NCBI GenBank assembly: GCA_903848645.1
Contig: CAINGU010000069.1
Location: forward strand, 1 to 42,494
Reading direction: 5' to 3'
DNA from: an uncultured cyanobacterium
Lineage (GTDB): Bacteria > Cyanobacteriota > Cyanobacteriia > Cyanobacteriales > Nostocaceae
Length of the DNA stretch: 42,494 bases
This document shows positions 1 through 8,521 of the stretch, in pieces. How positions within the stretch are numbered: the stretch's first letter is position 1; each line of letters begins with the position of its first letter. Position numbers and translations under genes: made by a program. Below the pieces are notes generated by a model, which saw only the letters and a program-made list of their open reading frames with translations, had not been told where the DNA came from and did not search any database.

Positions 1-5
1 CTCTA

Positions 6-137
6 ATGAGGTACAAACTTGAATTATGAAACTCTTGTAGTGCGGGCATACTATGGCTAACGCCACGCTGCGCTATCGACAAGCTCAGTACAAGTCTTGC
101 CCGCTATATATGTACCTCATAACACCGGAAAGTGCTG
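6..137. repeat. Dispersed palindromic repeat, MITE-like, full copy
   Basis: The 10-bp ends ATGAGGTACA (6-15) and TGTACCTCAT (111-120) are perfect inverted repeats. Inside them a second pair, GCGGGCA (42-48) and TGCCCGC (98-104), also matches. The core holds a further common cyanobacterial repeat (GGCTAACGCCACGC, from 55). The segment from 105 to 137, read on the other strand, recurs at 10351-10384, and both arms recur at 17320-17394. It has no coding capacity. I infer a non-autonomous, structure-forming intergenic repeat lying downstream of the aspartokinase gene. Confidence 0.75.
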
Positions 138-163
138 TATTTCAAAAATTAAAAAATCAAATA

Positions 164-1963
164 TTAGACCGGAACTACAAATTTTTCACTTCCAGCCAAA
201 TCAAAAGCGGAGTGAATGACTTGTAATGCTTTTACACCTTCATCTTGTGCCACCACACAACTAATTTTAATTTCTGAGGTAGCAATCATTTGAATATTGA
301 TTTGATTTTCAGCTAAAGCTGTAAACATTTTGGCAGCAATACCTGGCTGTCCCAGCATACCCGAACCGACAATACTAACTTTAGCGATCGCACTATCTAA
401 TATTACTTCACCCCAGTCAAACTCTGCGGCAACTTGTGTAAGTTTCTGTTGGGCATTTTCCGCATCCATTCTAGCCACCGTAAAGGCAATATCCCGACGG
501 GGGACACCATGTATGATTCGACAACGTTGGGATTGAATAATCATATCCACACTGATATTATATTCAGCCAATAATCCAAACAATTTTGCTGCCATACCCG
601 GATGATCTGGCAATTGTCGAATAGCAATTCGGGCTTGATTCATATCTAAAGCCACCCCACGCACAGCGGGACATTGAGAGGGAGAAGAGGTTAGGGAAGT
701 AGAGGAAGAATTAATTTCAAAGGTATCACAAAGGGCAACTATAGCGCGATCGCAATCTACAGCATCAACTAGACAACTCACCTTAACTTCACTGGTAGAA
801 ATCATTTGAATATTCACACCAGCGGCAGCTAAAGTTTTAAACATCTGCGCTGCCACTCCCGGCCGTCCAATCATCCCTGCACCGACAATACTAACTTTTG
901 CAGTATCTTTCTCTACCATCACTTCCGCTTCATCCGAATTAGGATAATTTCTCAAGGCAGGAGCTATAGCCGATGATACTGCTTCTGCTCGTTTTAATAT
1001 TGATGTATTTACTGTAAAAGCAATGTCGTTAGTATTACCTTCATGAATAGATTGAATAATTAAGTCCACATCAACATTTTGCTGAGAAATTTCCCCAAAT
1101 AACTGGGCTGCTACCCCTGGTTTATCAGGCACACGCAATAAAGCCACCTTGGCCTGTTGAATATCAAATTCTACCGCATCTACAGAACGGGCTAATTCTA
1201 AGTTTACTAAAGCTCTATCTTGTCTTTGTGGCGTTGTTACCCAAGTTCCGGGTTGATCTGTCCAACTAGAACGTACCACCAAGGGAACGCCATAATTGCG
1301 GGCAATTTCCACAGCCCTGGGATGTAATACTTTCGCTCCTAAACTAGCCAATTCCAGCATTTCATCACTGGTGATTTCTGTCAATAATTGGGCTTCGGGA
1401 ACAAGGCGCGGATCTGTAGTTAAAATCCCTGGTACGTCTGTATAAATTTCACAAAAATCTGCACCGATAGCTGCGGCTAAAGCTACTGCGGAAGTGTCAG
1501 AACCACCCCGCCCCAAAGTAGTAATTTCTAATTCTTCAGTGCTGCTAATTCCTTGAAAACCTGCAACAACAACAACTTTACCCCCATTGATATGACGCAT
1601 CAAGCGTTTGGTTTCAATATGCAAAATCCGAGCGCGACTATGTTCAGCTTCGGTAACAATGCCTACCTGAGCGCCAGTCATGGAAATTGCTGGTTGTCCA
1701 ATTTCCTGTAATGCCATACTTAATAAAGCAATGGTAACTTGCTCTCCCGTAGACAGCAGCATATCCATTTCTCGACGGCTAGGAGTTTTAGAGATATCAT
1801 TAGCCAGTTTAACTAATCCATCAGTGGTTTTACCCATGGCGGAAACTACCACTACTACAGAGTTTCCAGCTTTGACAGTTTTTTCAACTCTCGTCGCAAC
1901 AGCTTGAATACGTTCGACTGAACCAACAGATGTACCACCGTATTTCTGAACTATAAGCGCCAT
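164..1963 (-). CDS. lysC: Aspartate kinase with four ACT domains
   Basis: This cytosolic enzyme phosphorylates L-aspartate, the first step toward lysine, threonine, methionine and diaminopimelate. The protein has 599 residues and starts with the family signature KYGGTSVGS near residue 8. The amino-acid kinase domain fills about residues 1-245, with FCEIYTDVPGI in the nucleotide-binding part. The remaining 350 residues contain two tandem ACT pairs, recognisable by repeated PDKPGVAAQLF, VSIVGAGMIG, PDHPGMAAKLF and VSIVGSGMLG. About 600 residues with four ACT domains is the usual cyanobacterial form, longer than the roughly 400-450 residues of most bacteria, and suggests allosteric feedback by lysine and/or threonine. 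It starts with ATG at 1963 and stands alone, tail to a repeat on one side. Confidence 0.95.
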   Translation of the reverse strand: MALIVQKYGGTSVGSVERIQAVATRVEKTVKAGNSVVVVVSAMGKTTDGLVKLANDISKTPSRREMDMLLSTGEQVTIALLSMALQEIGQPAISMTGAQVGIVTEAEHSRARILHIETKRLMRHINGGKVVVVAGFQGISSTEELEITTLGRGGSDTSAVALAAAIGADFCEIYTDVPGILTTDPRLVPEAQLLTEITSDEMLELASLGAKVLHPRAVEIARNYGVPLVVRSSWTDQPGTWVTTPQRQDRALVNLELARSVDAVEFDIQQAKVALLRVPDKPGVAAQLFGEISQQNVDVDLIIQSIHEGNTNDIAFTVNTSILKRAEAVSSAIAPALRNYPNSDEAEVMVEKDTAKVSIVGAGMIGRPGVAAQMFKTLAAAGVNIQMISTSEVKVSCLVDAVDCDRAIVALCDTFEINSSSTSLTSSPSQCPAVRGVALDMNQARIAIRQLPDHPGMAAKLFGLLAEYNISVDMIIQSQRCRIIHGVPRRDIAFTVARMDAENAQQKLTQVAAEFDWGEVILDSAIAKVSIVGSGMLGQPGIAAKMFTALAENQINIQMIATSEIKISCVVAQDEGVKALQVIHSAFDLAGSEKFVVPV

Positions 1964-2049
1964 AACTTTAAATATTTAATCTATTTATCCTCAGTTTTAC
2001 TCATGTCAACCCAGCTAGGGAAACATTGAGAAAAATAATTATAGCAGGA

Positions 2050-2077
2050 GGCAAGAGACAAGAGGCAAGAGGCAAAA
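2050..2077. repeat. Short tandem heptamer repeat
   Basis: Four consecutive heptamers read GGCAAGA, GACAAGA, GGCAAGA and GGCAAAA. They lie between the aspartokinase start and the end of the flippase-like gene. Short tandemly repeated heptamers are common in heterocystous cyanobacteria, and no function is implied by the sequence. Confidence 0.7.
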
Positions 2078-2085
2078 ATTTTTAT

Positions 2086-3012
2086 TTACCTACTGGATCT
2101 AACTTCATATAATCCCACTAAACTTGCTGCTACTAGCAAAGGTAAGAAGTAATATATGCCCCGATAGGCTAACATAGAACCTAAAATGGATGGTGCGGCA
2201 ACTTTTTGGGAAAGAAACAGCAAAATTACAGTTTCAAATACTCCTAAGCCACCAGGAACATTACTGATAACTCCTGCAAACATTGCTAGTAAGTAAATGC
2301 CCAAAAAATCCAGATAGGATAAAGATGTATTGACTGGAAGCAAAGCATACAGAACCGCTGCGGCTAAAATCCAGTCTAGGCTAGAAATGCCTATTTGCGC
2401 TAGGGATATTTTTACATTAGGAAAGCGAAATGTTTGCCTAAATATCCTTAACGGTTGTTTAATTAAAATACTTGCTAATAAGTAAATAGTTATTAAAAGT
2501 AAAAATATCACACCAAGAGGACGGACTGTGGTAAAAAATAAATGCAGTTGAGGAGGAATTGACAGGGGTTTAAGCAAGAAAACTAACCCAGCTACAGCAA
2601 ACATTCCCAGCCAAAAAGTGAAATTAGCAAAGGCAATTATTTGGGTAATAGCTATTGGTGATATTCCCCAAATACTATAAAAACGGTAACGGATAGCACT
2701 ACCAGTTAACAAGGCAAAACCGATAGTATTACTAAATACGCAGCTAATAAAGTTAGTAAAAGCAATTTTGTTCCAAGATAGAGACTGTTGAATGTAGCTA
2801 AACCCTAAGATATCATAGGGAATCATGATTAAATAGCCCAGAACCGTCAGCCAAATTGCCAAACTTAAGCGACTTTTGGAAATAACTACAATAGATTTGA
2901 AAATATCTTGGTAATTATACTCTTTTAATTCGTGAGCGATCGCCCAAAGTGAAAGTCCCAGTAAAAGTATACTCAAAAGAAAACTAAAGTTGATTGGCAG
3001 TTTTTTCAGCAT
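2086..3012 (-). CDS. Lysylphosphatidylglycerol synthase TM-domain family protein (UPF0104, flippase-like)
   Basis: The protein is an integral membrane protein of about 308 residues with seven or eight hydrophobic segments and almost no soluble domain. Near the C-terminus it has the family hallmark NVPGGLGVFE followed by a last membrane segment. This fold corresponds to the N-terminal flippase half of MprF, which moves aminoacylated phosphatidylglycerol across the membrane; single-domain members are widespread and most are uncharacterised. I chose ATG at 3012, two codons inside a possible TTG start at 3018. The gene is divergent from 3149-4840, which carries the matching synthase-type domain, so a shared lipid-modification role is inferred. 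The actual substrate is unknown. Confidence 0.8.
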   Translation of the reverse strand: MLKKLPINFSFLLSILLLGLSLWAIAHELKEYNYQDIFKSIVVISKSRLSLAIWLTVLGYLIMIPYDILGFSYIQQSLSWNKIAFTNFISCVFSNTIGFALLTGSAIRYRFYSIWGISPIAITQIIAFANFTFWLGMFAVAGLVFLLKPLSIPPQLHLFFTTVRPLGVIFLLLITIYLLASILIKQPLRIFRQTFRFPNVKISLAQIGISSLDWILAAAVLYALLPVNTSLSYLDFLGIYLLAMFAGVISNVPGGLGVFETVILLFLSQKVAAPSILGSMLAYRGIYYFLPLLVAASLVGLYEVRSSR

Positions 3013-3148
3013 GATCAAAATAATGATTATAGCGGAATTAGTATAAATTGTTAAATCTCGCTATCTCAGTCTATGAAAATCATAGTTTTGAGTAGGGTGC
3101 ATTTAATATTAGATTACGCTATCTTAATTTAAAAATTAAAAATCACTA

Positions 3149-4840
3149 ATGACTAGTAACTTAAAAACTCGCATTGGACTTTGGAGTATATCTCTACTTA
3201 CATATGTAGTTGGCGTAGTAAATTTATTGTCAGCAGTAACACCCAATTTGCATGAACGTAGTCATTGGTTAAAAGAGTTTTTACCATTTGAAATTCGTGC
3301 TGATGGTCATATATTTGCTGCATTAACTGGATTTATTTTACTAGCACTAGCAACTAATTTATCCCGTCGTAAACGAGTTGCTTGGCTACTGACTATAGGT
3401 TTATTAATTATTTCTATTTTCAGCCATTTAATTAAAGGATGGGACTATGAAGAAAGTCTCTTGTCTGGAATTTTGCTGGTGCAATTAATTCTCATGCGTC
3501 ATGTATTTACAGCACAATCAGATCGTCCTTCAATTGCTACGGGAGTGAAAGTATTAATCGGTGCTTTTCTATTTACCTTAGCTTATGGAACAATTGGTTT
3601 TTATTTATTAGATGGCAAATTTACGGAAAACTTCAATTGGGGTGAGGCTTTATTGCAAACTCTAGCGATGTTTTTCACGGAAGATAATTGGGGACTACGA
3701 CCAAAAACTTCCTTTGGTCAATTTTTTGCTAATTCTATCTATACTATTGCTGCGGTTACTTTCGCGTTTGCAGTAATTATGCTTTTACAACCTGTGTTTT
3801 TGCGTCATTCTGCTACAGCAAAAGAACGCCAAAAAGCCAAAGAAATTGTCCAAAAATATGGATGTTCTTCTTTAGCAGATTTAACAATTTTAAATGATAA
3901 AAGTTATTTTTTTAGTCCTTCTGGTGATAGTGTAATTGCTTATGTTCCTAAAGGCAGAGGGGCTATTGCTTTAGGAGATGCTATTGGACCAATTGAAGAT
4001 CGAGAAGAAGTAATTGTCAGTTTTCAACAGTTCTGTCAACGCAACGATTGGTATCCGGCTTTTTATCAAACTTTACCTGATCATCTTCACCTTTATAAAT
4101 CTCTAGGTTTTCAGGTAATTAAAATTGGAGAAGAAGCAATAATTGATTTAAAGAAATTTACTGTGCAAGGTAAAGCTGGTAAAAACTTTAGACCATCAAT
4201 CAATCGTTTAACTAAGCTAGGATACCAGGTAAGTTTTTATAAACCACCAATTACTGATGAATTATTGCATCAACTTAAATCCGTAAGTGATGAATGGTTA
4301 AAAATGGTAAAAGGTGCAGAAAAACACTTTTCTTTAGGTTGGTTTCATGAAGCTTATTTACGTGAATGTGAGATAGTTGTAGTGCATACTCCTGATGGAG
4401 AAATTAATGCTTTTGCCAATATTATTCAAGAGTATCAACTTAATGAAGTCACTAACGATATGATGCGATATCGGCCTGATATTGAGAATGGAACAATGGA
4501 CTTTCTATTTACTTCCATGTTTCAACATTTTAAACAGGAGGGTTATGACAGCTTTAATTTTGGTCTTTCTGCTCTTGCTGGAGTAGGAGATCATCCAAAA
4601 TCCAGGAAATTAGAGAAAGTATTACGCTATTTATATGAGCATTTAAATCGCTTTTATAACTTCCAAGGACTTCACGCATACAAAGAAAAGTTCCATCCTC
4701 GTTGGGAATCCCGCTATCTAGTTTACCCCAGTTTAACTGCCTTACCAGATGTGGTAGTAGCATTAATTCGTGCAGATTCTGGAGATAGTTTCGCTGAATA
4801 TAGGCATCGTCTCCTTGATTATTTCAAACCTGAAGCCTAA
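3149..4840 (+). CDS. Membrane-anchored DUF2156 aminoacyl-phosphatidylglycerol synthase-like protein
   Basis: The protein has 563 residues. Residues 1 to about 220 contain six or seven hydrophobic segments. From about 230 onward lies a DUF2156 (MprF C-terminal type, tandem GNAT fold) domain, seen in stretches such as YVPKGRGAIALGDAIGP, FRPSINRLTKLGYQ, MDFLFTSMFQHFKQEGYDSF and FYNFQGLHAYKEKFHPRWE. In characterised members this domain transfers lysine or alanine from aminoacyl-tRNA to phosphatidylglycerol, making the inner membrane less anionic. The amino acid used here cannot be told from sequence. The N-terminal segments are fewer than in full MprF, and the flippase-like half is encoded divergently at 2086-3012. 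A general phospholipid or stress role is inferred. Confidence 0.85.
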   Translation: MTSNLKTRIGLWSISLLTYVVGVVNLLSAVTPNLHERSHWLKEFLPFEIRADGHIFAALTGFILLALATNLSRRKRVAWLLTIGLLIISIFSHLIKGWDYEESLLSGILLVQLILMRHVFTAQSDRPSIATGVKVLIGAFLFTLAYGTIGFYLLDGKFTENFNWGEALLQTLAMFFTEDNWGLRPKTSFGQFFANSIYTIAAVTFAFAVIMLLQPVFLRHSATAKERQKAKEIVQKYGCSSLADLTILNDKSYFFSPSGDSVIAYVPKGRGAIALGDAIGPIEDREEVIVSFQQFCQRNDWYPAFYQTLPDHLHLYKSLGFQVIKIGEEAIIDLKKFTVQGKAGKNFRPSINRLTKLGYQVSFYKPPITDELLHQLKSVSDEWLKMVKGAEKHFSLGWFHEAYLRECEIVVVHTPDGEINAFANIIQEYQLNEVTNDMMRYRPDIENGTMDFLFTSMFQHFKQEGYDSFNFGLSALAGVGDHPKSRKLEKVLRYLYEHLNRFYNFQGLHAYKEKFHPRWESRYLVYPSLTALPDVVVALIRADSGDSFAEYRHRLLDYFKPEA

Positions 4841-4961
4841 ATGATTTAATGTTAAATTAAACTAATATATCCTTTTTCTTAACTAATGCCTACTGCTGAT
4901 TTAGTTATTCTCGATCAGGATAGTTATTATTGACAATAAATAAGAGCTAATCCAATCAAAC

Positions 4962-5051
4962 ATGGCAAGCATTCTATTCCTAGCAGCCAGTCTACTAATA
5001 CCAATTTTGGGTTTGGGATTGAAAATAGGGACTGTTTTTCCTAATACTTAA
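4962..5051 (+). CDS. Possible 29-residue hydrophobic micropeptide
   Basis: A short open frame starts MASILFLAASLLIPILGLGL and ends with a nine-residue polar tail before tandem TAA stops. The first 20 residues would form a single transmembrane helix, the size and shape of small subunits of cyanobacterial photosynthetic and NDH complexes. It sits alone in the 461-bp spacer between the DUF2156 gene and pstS. No good Shine-Dalgarno sequence is visible (the upstream bases read CCAATCAAAC). I do not recognise the peptide. The rest of this spacer, 5052-5301, holds only the pstS promoter region. Confidence 0.25.
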   Translation: MASILFLAASLLIPILGLGLKIGTVFPNT

Positions 5052-5162
5052 TAAATCTCAATAAATACTCAGTAATCCAATTTACTATTATTACGACCCT
5101 GCTAGGCTTATCTGTAATAAATGTATTAGTTTATACGCAAATATCAATGAGGAACAAATCAT

Positions 5163-5202
5163 CATTAACTTATCTTCATAGATTTAAACATATTTTAAAA
5201 AT
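5163..5202 (+). promoter_or_regulatory. Possible degenerate Pho box upstream of pstS
   Basis: Octamers with TTAA cores occur about 100-140 bp upstream of the pstS start: CATTAACT (5163), then TTAAACAT (5184) and TTAAAAAT (5195). The last two are 11 bp apart, the period of cyanobacterial PhoB/SphR boxes, which are tandem 8-bp repeats with 3-bp gaps resembling CTTAACCT. The second repeat in the 11-bp register (about 5174, CTTCATAG) is poor and the region is AT-rich, so chance cannot be excluded. Confidence 0.2.
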
Positions 5203-5301
5203 TTCTTCACTTGTTATTAATTTATTGTTAACCATCAGCAATCACCCTTAGTTAAGGATGTAATTCCCCAAGTAAGTATTCCTTAACACTTAAGAGGCAG
5301 T

Positions 5302-6342
5302 ATGGCTTTTTTATCCACCATTTTGAATCGTGTTGTTGCCACTTCAGTCGTAACCGGGGCTGTTGCATTGAGTCCAGTTTTGACAGCAATTGCTCAAGCG
5401 GAAACTTTAAACGGCGCTGGAGCAACCTTTCCCGCTCCTCTTTACGAAAAATATGCTCGTGAAGTTAAGAAAAAACACCCCGACTTGAAAGTGAACTATC
5501 AAGCAATTGGTAGTGGTGGTGGTATCCGTCAAATCACTGCGGGAACTGTTGACTTTGGTGGTAGTGATGCCGCGATGACAGATGCAGAAATCGCTAAAGT
5601 TAAGAATGGTGTGATCTTAGTACCCACTGCTGGTGGCGCTGTTTCAGTTGTGTATAATGTACCTGGTGTCAGCAAACTGAGATTATCTCGTGCCACATTA
5701 CCAGATATTTTCTCTGGCAAAATTACTAAATGGGATGACGCGAAAATTAAAGCGGATAACCCTGGTGTGAATCTACCAAATCAACCAATTAAATTTGTGG
5801 TTCGCGCTGATGGTAGTGGCACAACATTCATTTTTACCAACCATTTAAGTGCTACAAATGGTTATTTCAAGGGCAGAATTGGAGCTAATACCGCTCCTAA
5901 ATGGACTTTACCTAACGCGCTAAAAGGAAAAGGTAATCCTGGAGTAGCTGCTTTAGTGAAAAGCACTGCTGGATCTATTGGTTATGTTGAATATGACTAC
6001 GCTACTAAAAACAACCTGAAATCAGCGGAATTGCAAAATAAAAAAGGAGAATTTGTAGCTCCTTCTTTAGCATCTGCTAACGCAGCTTTATCAAATGTAG
6101 CTTTCCCTAGTAACTACCGCGTTTTTATTGGCGATCCATCACAAGGTTATCCTATTGTTGGTTTGACTTGGATGATGGTTTACAAGCAATATGCCACTCC
6201 TGCTAAAGCTGACGCTGTTAAAAAATGGATTAACTGGGTACTCAAAGACGGTCAACAATACAATGATGACCTCAACTACACTAAAATTCCTAGTGATGTT
6301 GCCAACCGCGTGCTACAAACAGTGAATAGCACCGTTAAGTAA
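5302..6342 (+). CDS. pstS: Periplasmic phosphate-binding protein PstS
   Basis: This is the substrate-binding component of the high-affinity phosphate ABC transporter. It has 346 residues. A Sec signal peptide covers about residues 1-33 and ends AIAQA before ETLNGAGATFPAP, the conserved PstS start that contains phosphate-contacting residues. Other PstS hallmarks are IGSGGGIRQI, FGGSDAAM, RADGSGTTF and AGSIGYVEY. There is no lipobox cysteine, so the mature protein should be soluble in the periplasm. The start ATG is preceded by AAGAGG (5292-5297). It is the first gene of pstS-pstC-pstA-pstB; phosphate-starvation control is expected from the family, with only weak operator evidence here. Confidence 0.96.
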   Translation: MAFLSTILNRVVATSVVTGAVALSPVLTAIAQAETLNGAGATFPAPLYEKYAREVKKKHPDLKVNYQAIGSGGGIRQITAGTVDFGGSDAAMTDAEIAKVKNGVILVPTAGGAVSVVYNVPGVSKLRLSRATLPDIFSGKITKWDDAKIKADNPGVNLPNQPIKFVVRADGSGTTFIFTNHLSATNGYFKGRIGANTAPKWTLPNALKGKGNPGVAALVKSTAGSIGYVEYDYATKNNLKSAELQNKKGEFVAPSLASANAALSNVAFPSNYRVFIGDPSQGYPIVGLTWMMVYKQYATPAKADAVKKWINWVLKDGQQYNDDLNYTKIPSDVANRVLQTVNSTVK

Positions 6343-6364
6343 TTTATTGTCCTTCCTGTGATTG

Positions 6365-6405
6365 ATTTTGGCTTAGGGTTGGTAATTTCGACTCTTGGCC
6401 AAAAT
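6365..6405 (+). terminator. Hairpin in the pstS-pstC spacer, possible attenuator
   Basis: Perfect 8-bp arms ATTTTGGC (6365-6372) and GCCAAAAT (6398-6405) enclose a 25-nt loop shortly after the pstS stop. There is no strong T-run, so full termination is unlikely. Partial termination or mRNA stabilisation at this place would give more binding protein than permease, which is common in ABC operons. Confidence 0.3.
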
Positions 6406-6457
6406 GCTTTCAATGTAAATATTCCTTCCTATTTATGGACTCAAATTTCTATTAATC

Positions 6458-7450
6458 ATGACTAATTTATTTCAACCACAAGATCATAATTCACTGAATT
6501 TTAGTGATGAAAGTTTTGATTTAAAATCTACAAGTGGGATAAATTTCTGGTTTGATCAAGGATTCACATGGCTAGTATATATTTTTGCTGGTATTACTGT
6601 AGCCATCCTGTTCGTGATGACTTGGGTAATTTTTCAGCAAGCACAACCGGCTATTAGTCAATTTGGATTCGGCTTTTTATGGGGTCAAGATTGGGATACA
6701 GGTAATCAAATTTTTGGGGCATTACCTTACATTTATGGAACTTTGGTAAGTAGTGCGATCGCTATTTTATTAACTATCCCCGTGGGCATATCAATAGCTT
6801 TGGTAACAACTGAAGACTTTTTACCAAATTCAGTTAAAATTACCCTAGCTTTTGTGGTCGAATTAATTGCGGCTATTCCCAGTGTAATTATCGGTTTATG
6901 GGGAATTTTTGTATTTATTCCCGTCATAGTACCCATCGAAAAGTGGTTAGGTAGCACTTTGGCATTCATACCGCTGTTTAACACACAAGACCCAGCCGGA
7001 AACAATATGCTGACAGCGGGAATTATTCTCGCCATTATGATTTTACCGTCAATGGCAGCTATTTCTCGTGATGTATTAATGGTCATTCCCAAAGAGTTGC
7101 GTAGCTCATCTATGGCTTTAGGAGGAACTCGTTGGGAAACAGTTTTTCGGGTTTTATTACCAGCCGGATTTTCTGGTATGGTAAGTGCGGCAATGTTGTC
7201 TCTTGGTAGGGCTTTAGGGGAAACAATGGCAGTGACAATGGTAATTGGTAACTCTGCCCAAATTAGTTCATCTTTGTTGAATCCAGCATATACAATTCCC
7301 GCAATTTTGGCTAATGAATTTGCCGAAGCTGAACCAGGGTTACATATTGGTGCATTAAGTTATTTAGGCTTAATTTTATTTGCCTTAACTCTAGCTGTAA
7401 ATATTGGTGCTGTTGTATTAGTAAAGTGGGTTGGGAAAAAGAATAGATAA
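6458..7450 (+). CDS. pstC: Phosphate ABC transporter permease PstC
   Basis: Inner-membrane permease of 330 residues that, with PstA, forms the phosphate channel. About 50 polar residues precede the first transmembrane helix, and six helices can be traced. The EAA-type loop contacting PstB reads SSMALGGTRWETVFRVLLPA (near 215-235), followed by LGRALGETMAV, the PstC signature. The insertion around residues 150-185 between membrane segments is typical of PstC. It begins about 115 bp after pstS and is followed by a purine-rich spacer and pstA. Confidence 0.95.
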   Translation: MTNLFQPQDHNSLNFSDESFDLKSTSGINFWFDQGFTWLVYIFAGITVAILFVMTWVIFQQAQPAISQFGFGFLWGQDWDTGNQIFGALPYIYGTLVSSAIAILLTIPVGISIALVTTEDFLPNSVKITLAFVVELIAAIPSVIIGLWGIFVFIPVIVPIEKWLGSTLAFIPLFNTQDPAGNNMLTAGIILAIMILPSMAAISRDVLMVIPKELRSSSMALGGTRWETVFRVLLPAGFSGMVSAAMLSLGRALGETMAVTMVIGNSAQISSSLLNPAYTIPAILANEFAEAEPGLHIGALSYLGLILFALTLAVNIGAVVLVKWVGKKNR

Positions 7451-7465
7451 CAGGAGTCAGGAGTT

Positions 7466-7507
7466 AGAAAAGGAAGGAAGGAAGAAAAGGAAGGAAGAAA
7501 GAAAGAG
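7466..7507. repeat. 42-nt uninterrupted purine tract
   Basis: On the plus strand this stretch contains only A and G and is largely built of AAGG and GAAG units. It lies 13 nt after the pstC stop and before pstA, and is therefore transcribed. It could be a slippage-prone microsatellite or a triplex-forming tract. Nothing in the sequence proves a function. Confidence 0.8.
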
Positions 7508-7611
7508 TAAACGTCTCTTGATGTATGGCTGTTTTCTTAAATTTTGTCCCTCATTCAAGTACACAACTCTATAAACAATTCACAGTTCAAAATTCACAAT
7601 CGAAAATTAAT

Positions 7612-8493
7612 ATGAATGATTATCCAAATTCAGAAATAGATCAATTCATAGCGGCTGAATTATGTAAGCCTTTAACCACAGCTAGACAAGCATTTACCTA
7701 TTTAATGAATGGCATTGCCTTTGGTTTGACTGCATTAGCACTGCTGCCATTATTATCAATATTGTGGGAAATCATGTCACGGGGACTTTCTGGCTTTAAG
7801 TTAGAAATGTTATCTCATCCATTAATTGAAAATGGGTTTGCTAATGCTATTCTTGGTACTATACTTATGGTAGGTATAGGCGCATTACTCAGTATTCCTG
7901 TGGGGGTGATGACAGGAATTTTTTTAGCAGAATTTGGTCAAACCAACCCAGTTACTCAGTATGTTCGGTTTATTACTAGCATCCTGACAGGTGTTCCTTC
8001 TATTGTCGTAGGGATATTTGCTTATGGTGTAATTGTTTTATTAACTAAGGGATTTAGTGCCATCGCAGGAAGCTTTGCTCTAGCTGTAATCATGCTACCA
8101 GTGATAGTATTGACAACGGAAGAGGCTTTAAAGTTGATTCCCACTCCCCAACGTCTCGCATCTGCCGCTTTGGGAGGAACTCGTTTCCAAACTACTTTTC
8201 GTGTAATTGTGAGTGCAGCGATACCAGGAATTACTACGGGTATTTCCTTAGCGATCGCTCGATCTGCTGGTGAAACAGCACCACTAATTTTTACGGCTTT
8301 ATTCAGTCAAAATTGGTCAGATAGTTTATTAAGTCCTACTGCTTCTTTACCAGTATTGATTTTTAATCTTTATAATAATCCTGACCCAGCAGTAAATCAA
8401 TTAGTTTGGACTACCTCCATAATTCTCCTGAGTTTAGTTTTGTTTTTCAGCTTATTATCTCGCTTAATCGCTAAGAAAAGTAAGGTCAATTAA
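7612..8493 (+). CDS. pstA: Phosphate ABC transporter permease PstA
   Basis: Second permease subunit of the phosphate channel, 293 residues from the chosen start. The frame is open from an ATG at 7525, but the extra 29 residues are encoded by low-complexity spacer sequence of the CAAAATTCA type. The ATG at 7612 (MNDYPNSEID) gives the usual PstA length. Six membrane segments follow, with the EAA loop LASAALGGTRFQTTFRVIVS and the motif AIARSAGETAPLIFTALFSQ, which is characteristic of PstA. It ends 28 bp before pstB. Confidence 0.93.
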   Translation: MNDYPNSEIDQFIAAELCKPLTTARQAFTYLMNGIAFGLTALALLPLLSILWEIMSRGLSGFKLEMLSHPLIENGFANAILGTILMVGIGALLSIPVGVMTGIFLAEFGQTNPVTQYVRFITSILTGVPSIVVGIFAYGVIVLLTKGFSAIAGSFALAVIMLPVIVLTTEEALKLIPTPQRLASAALGGTRFQTTFRVIVSAAIPGITTGISLAIARSAGETAPLIFTALFSQNWSDSLLSPTASLPVLIFNLYNNPDPAVNQLVWTTSIILLSLVLFFSLLSRLIAKKSKVN

Positions 8494-8521
8494 AAAAGTT
8501 TCTTTCGTACTTTAGTCAATA

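Noticed and set aside
7525-7611. N-terminal extension of pstA
   Set aside because: The extra 29 residues are encoded by low-complexity spacer sequence similar to other intergenic tracts; the ATG at 7612 gives the normal PstA length.
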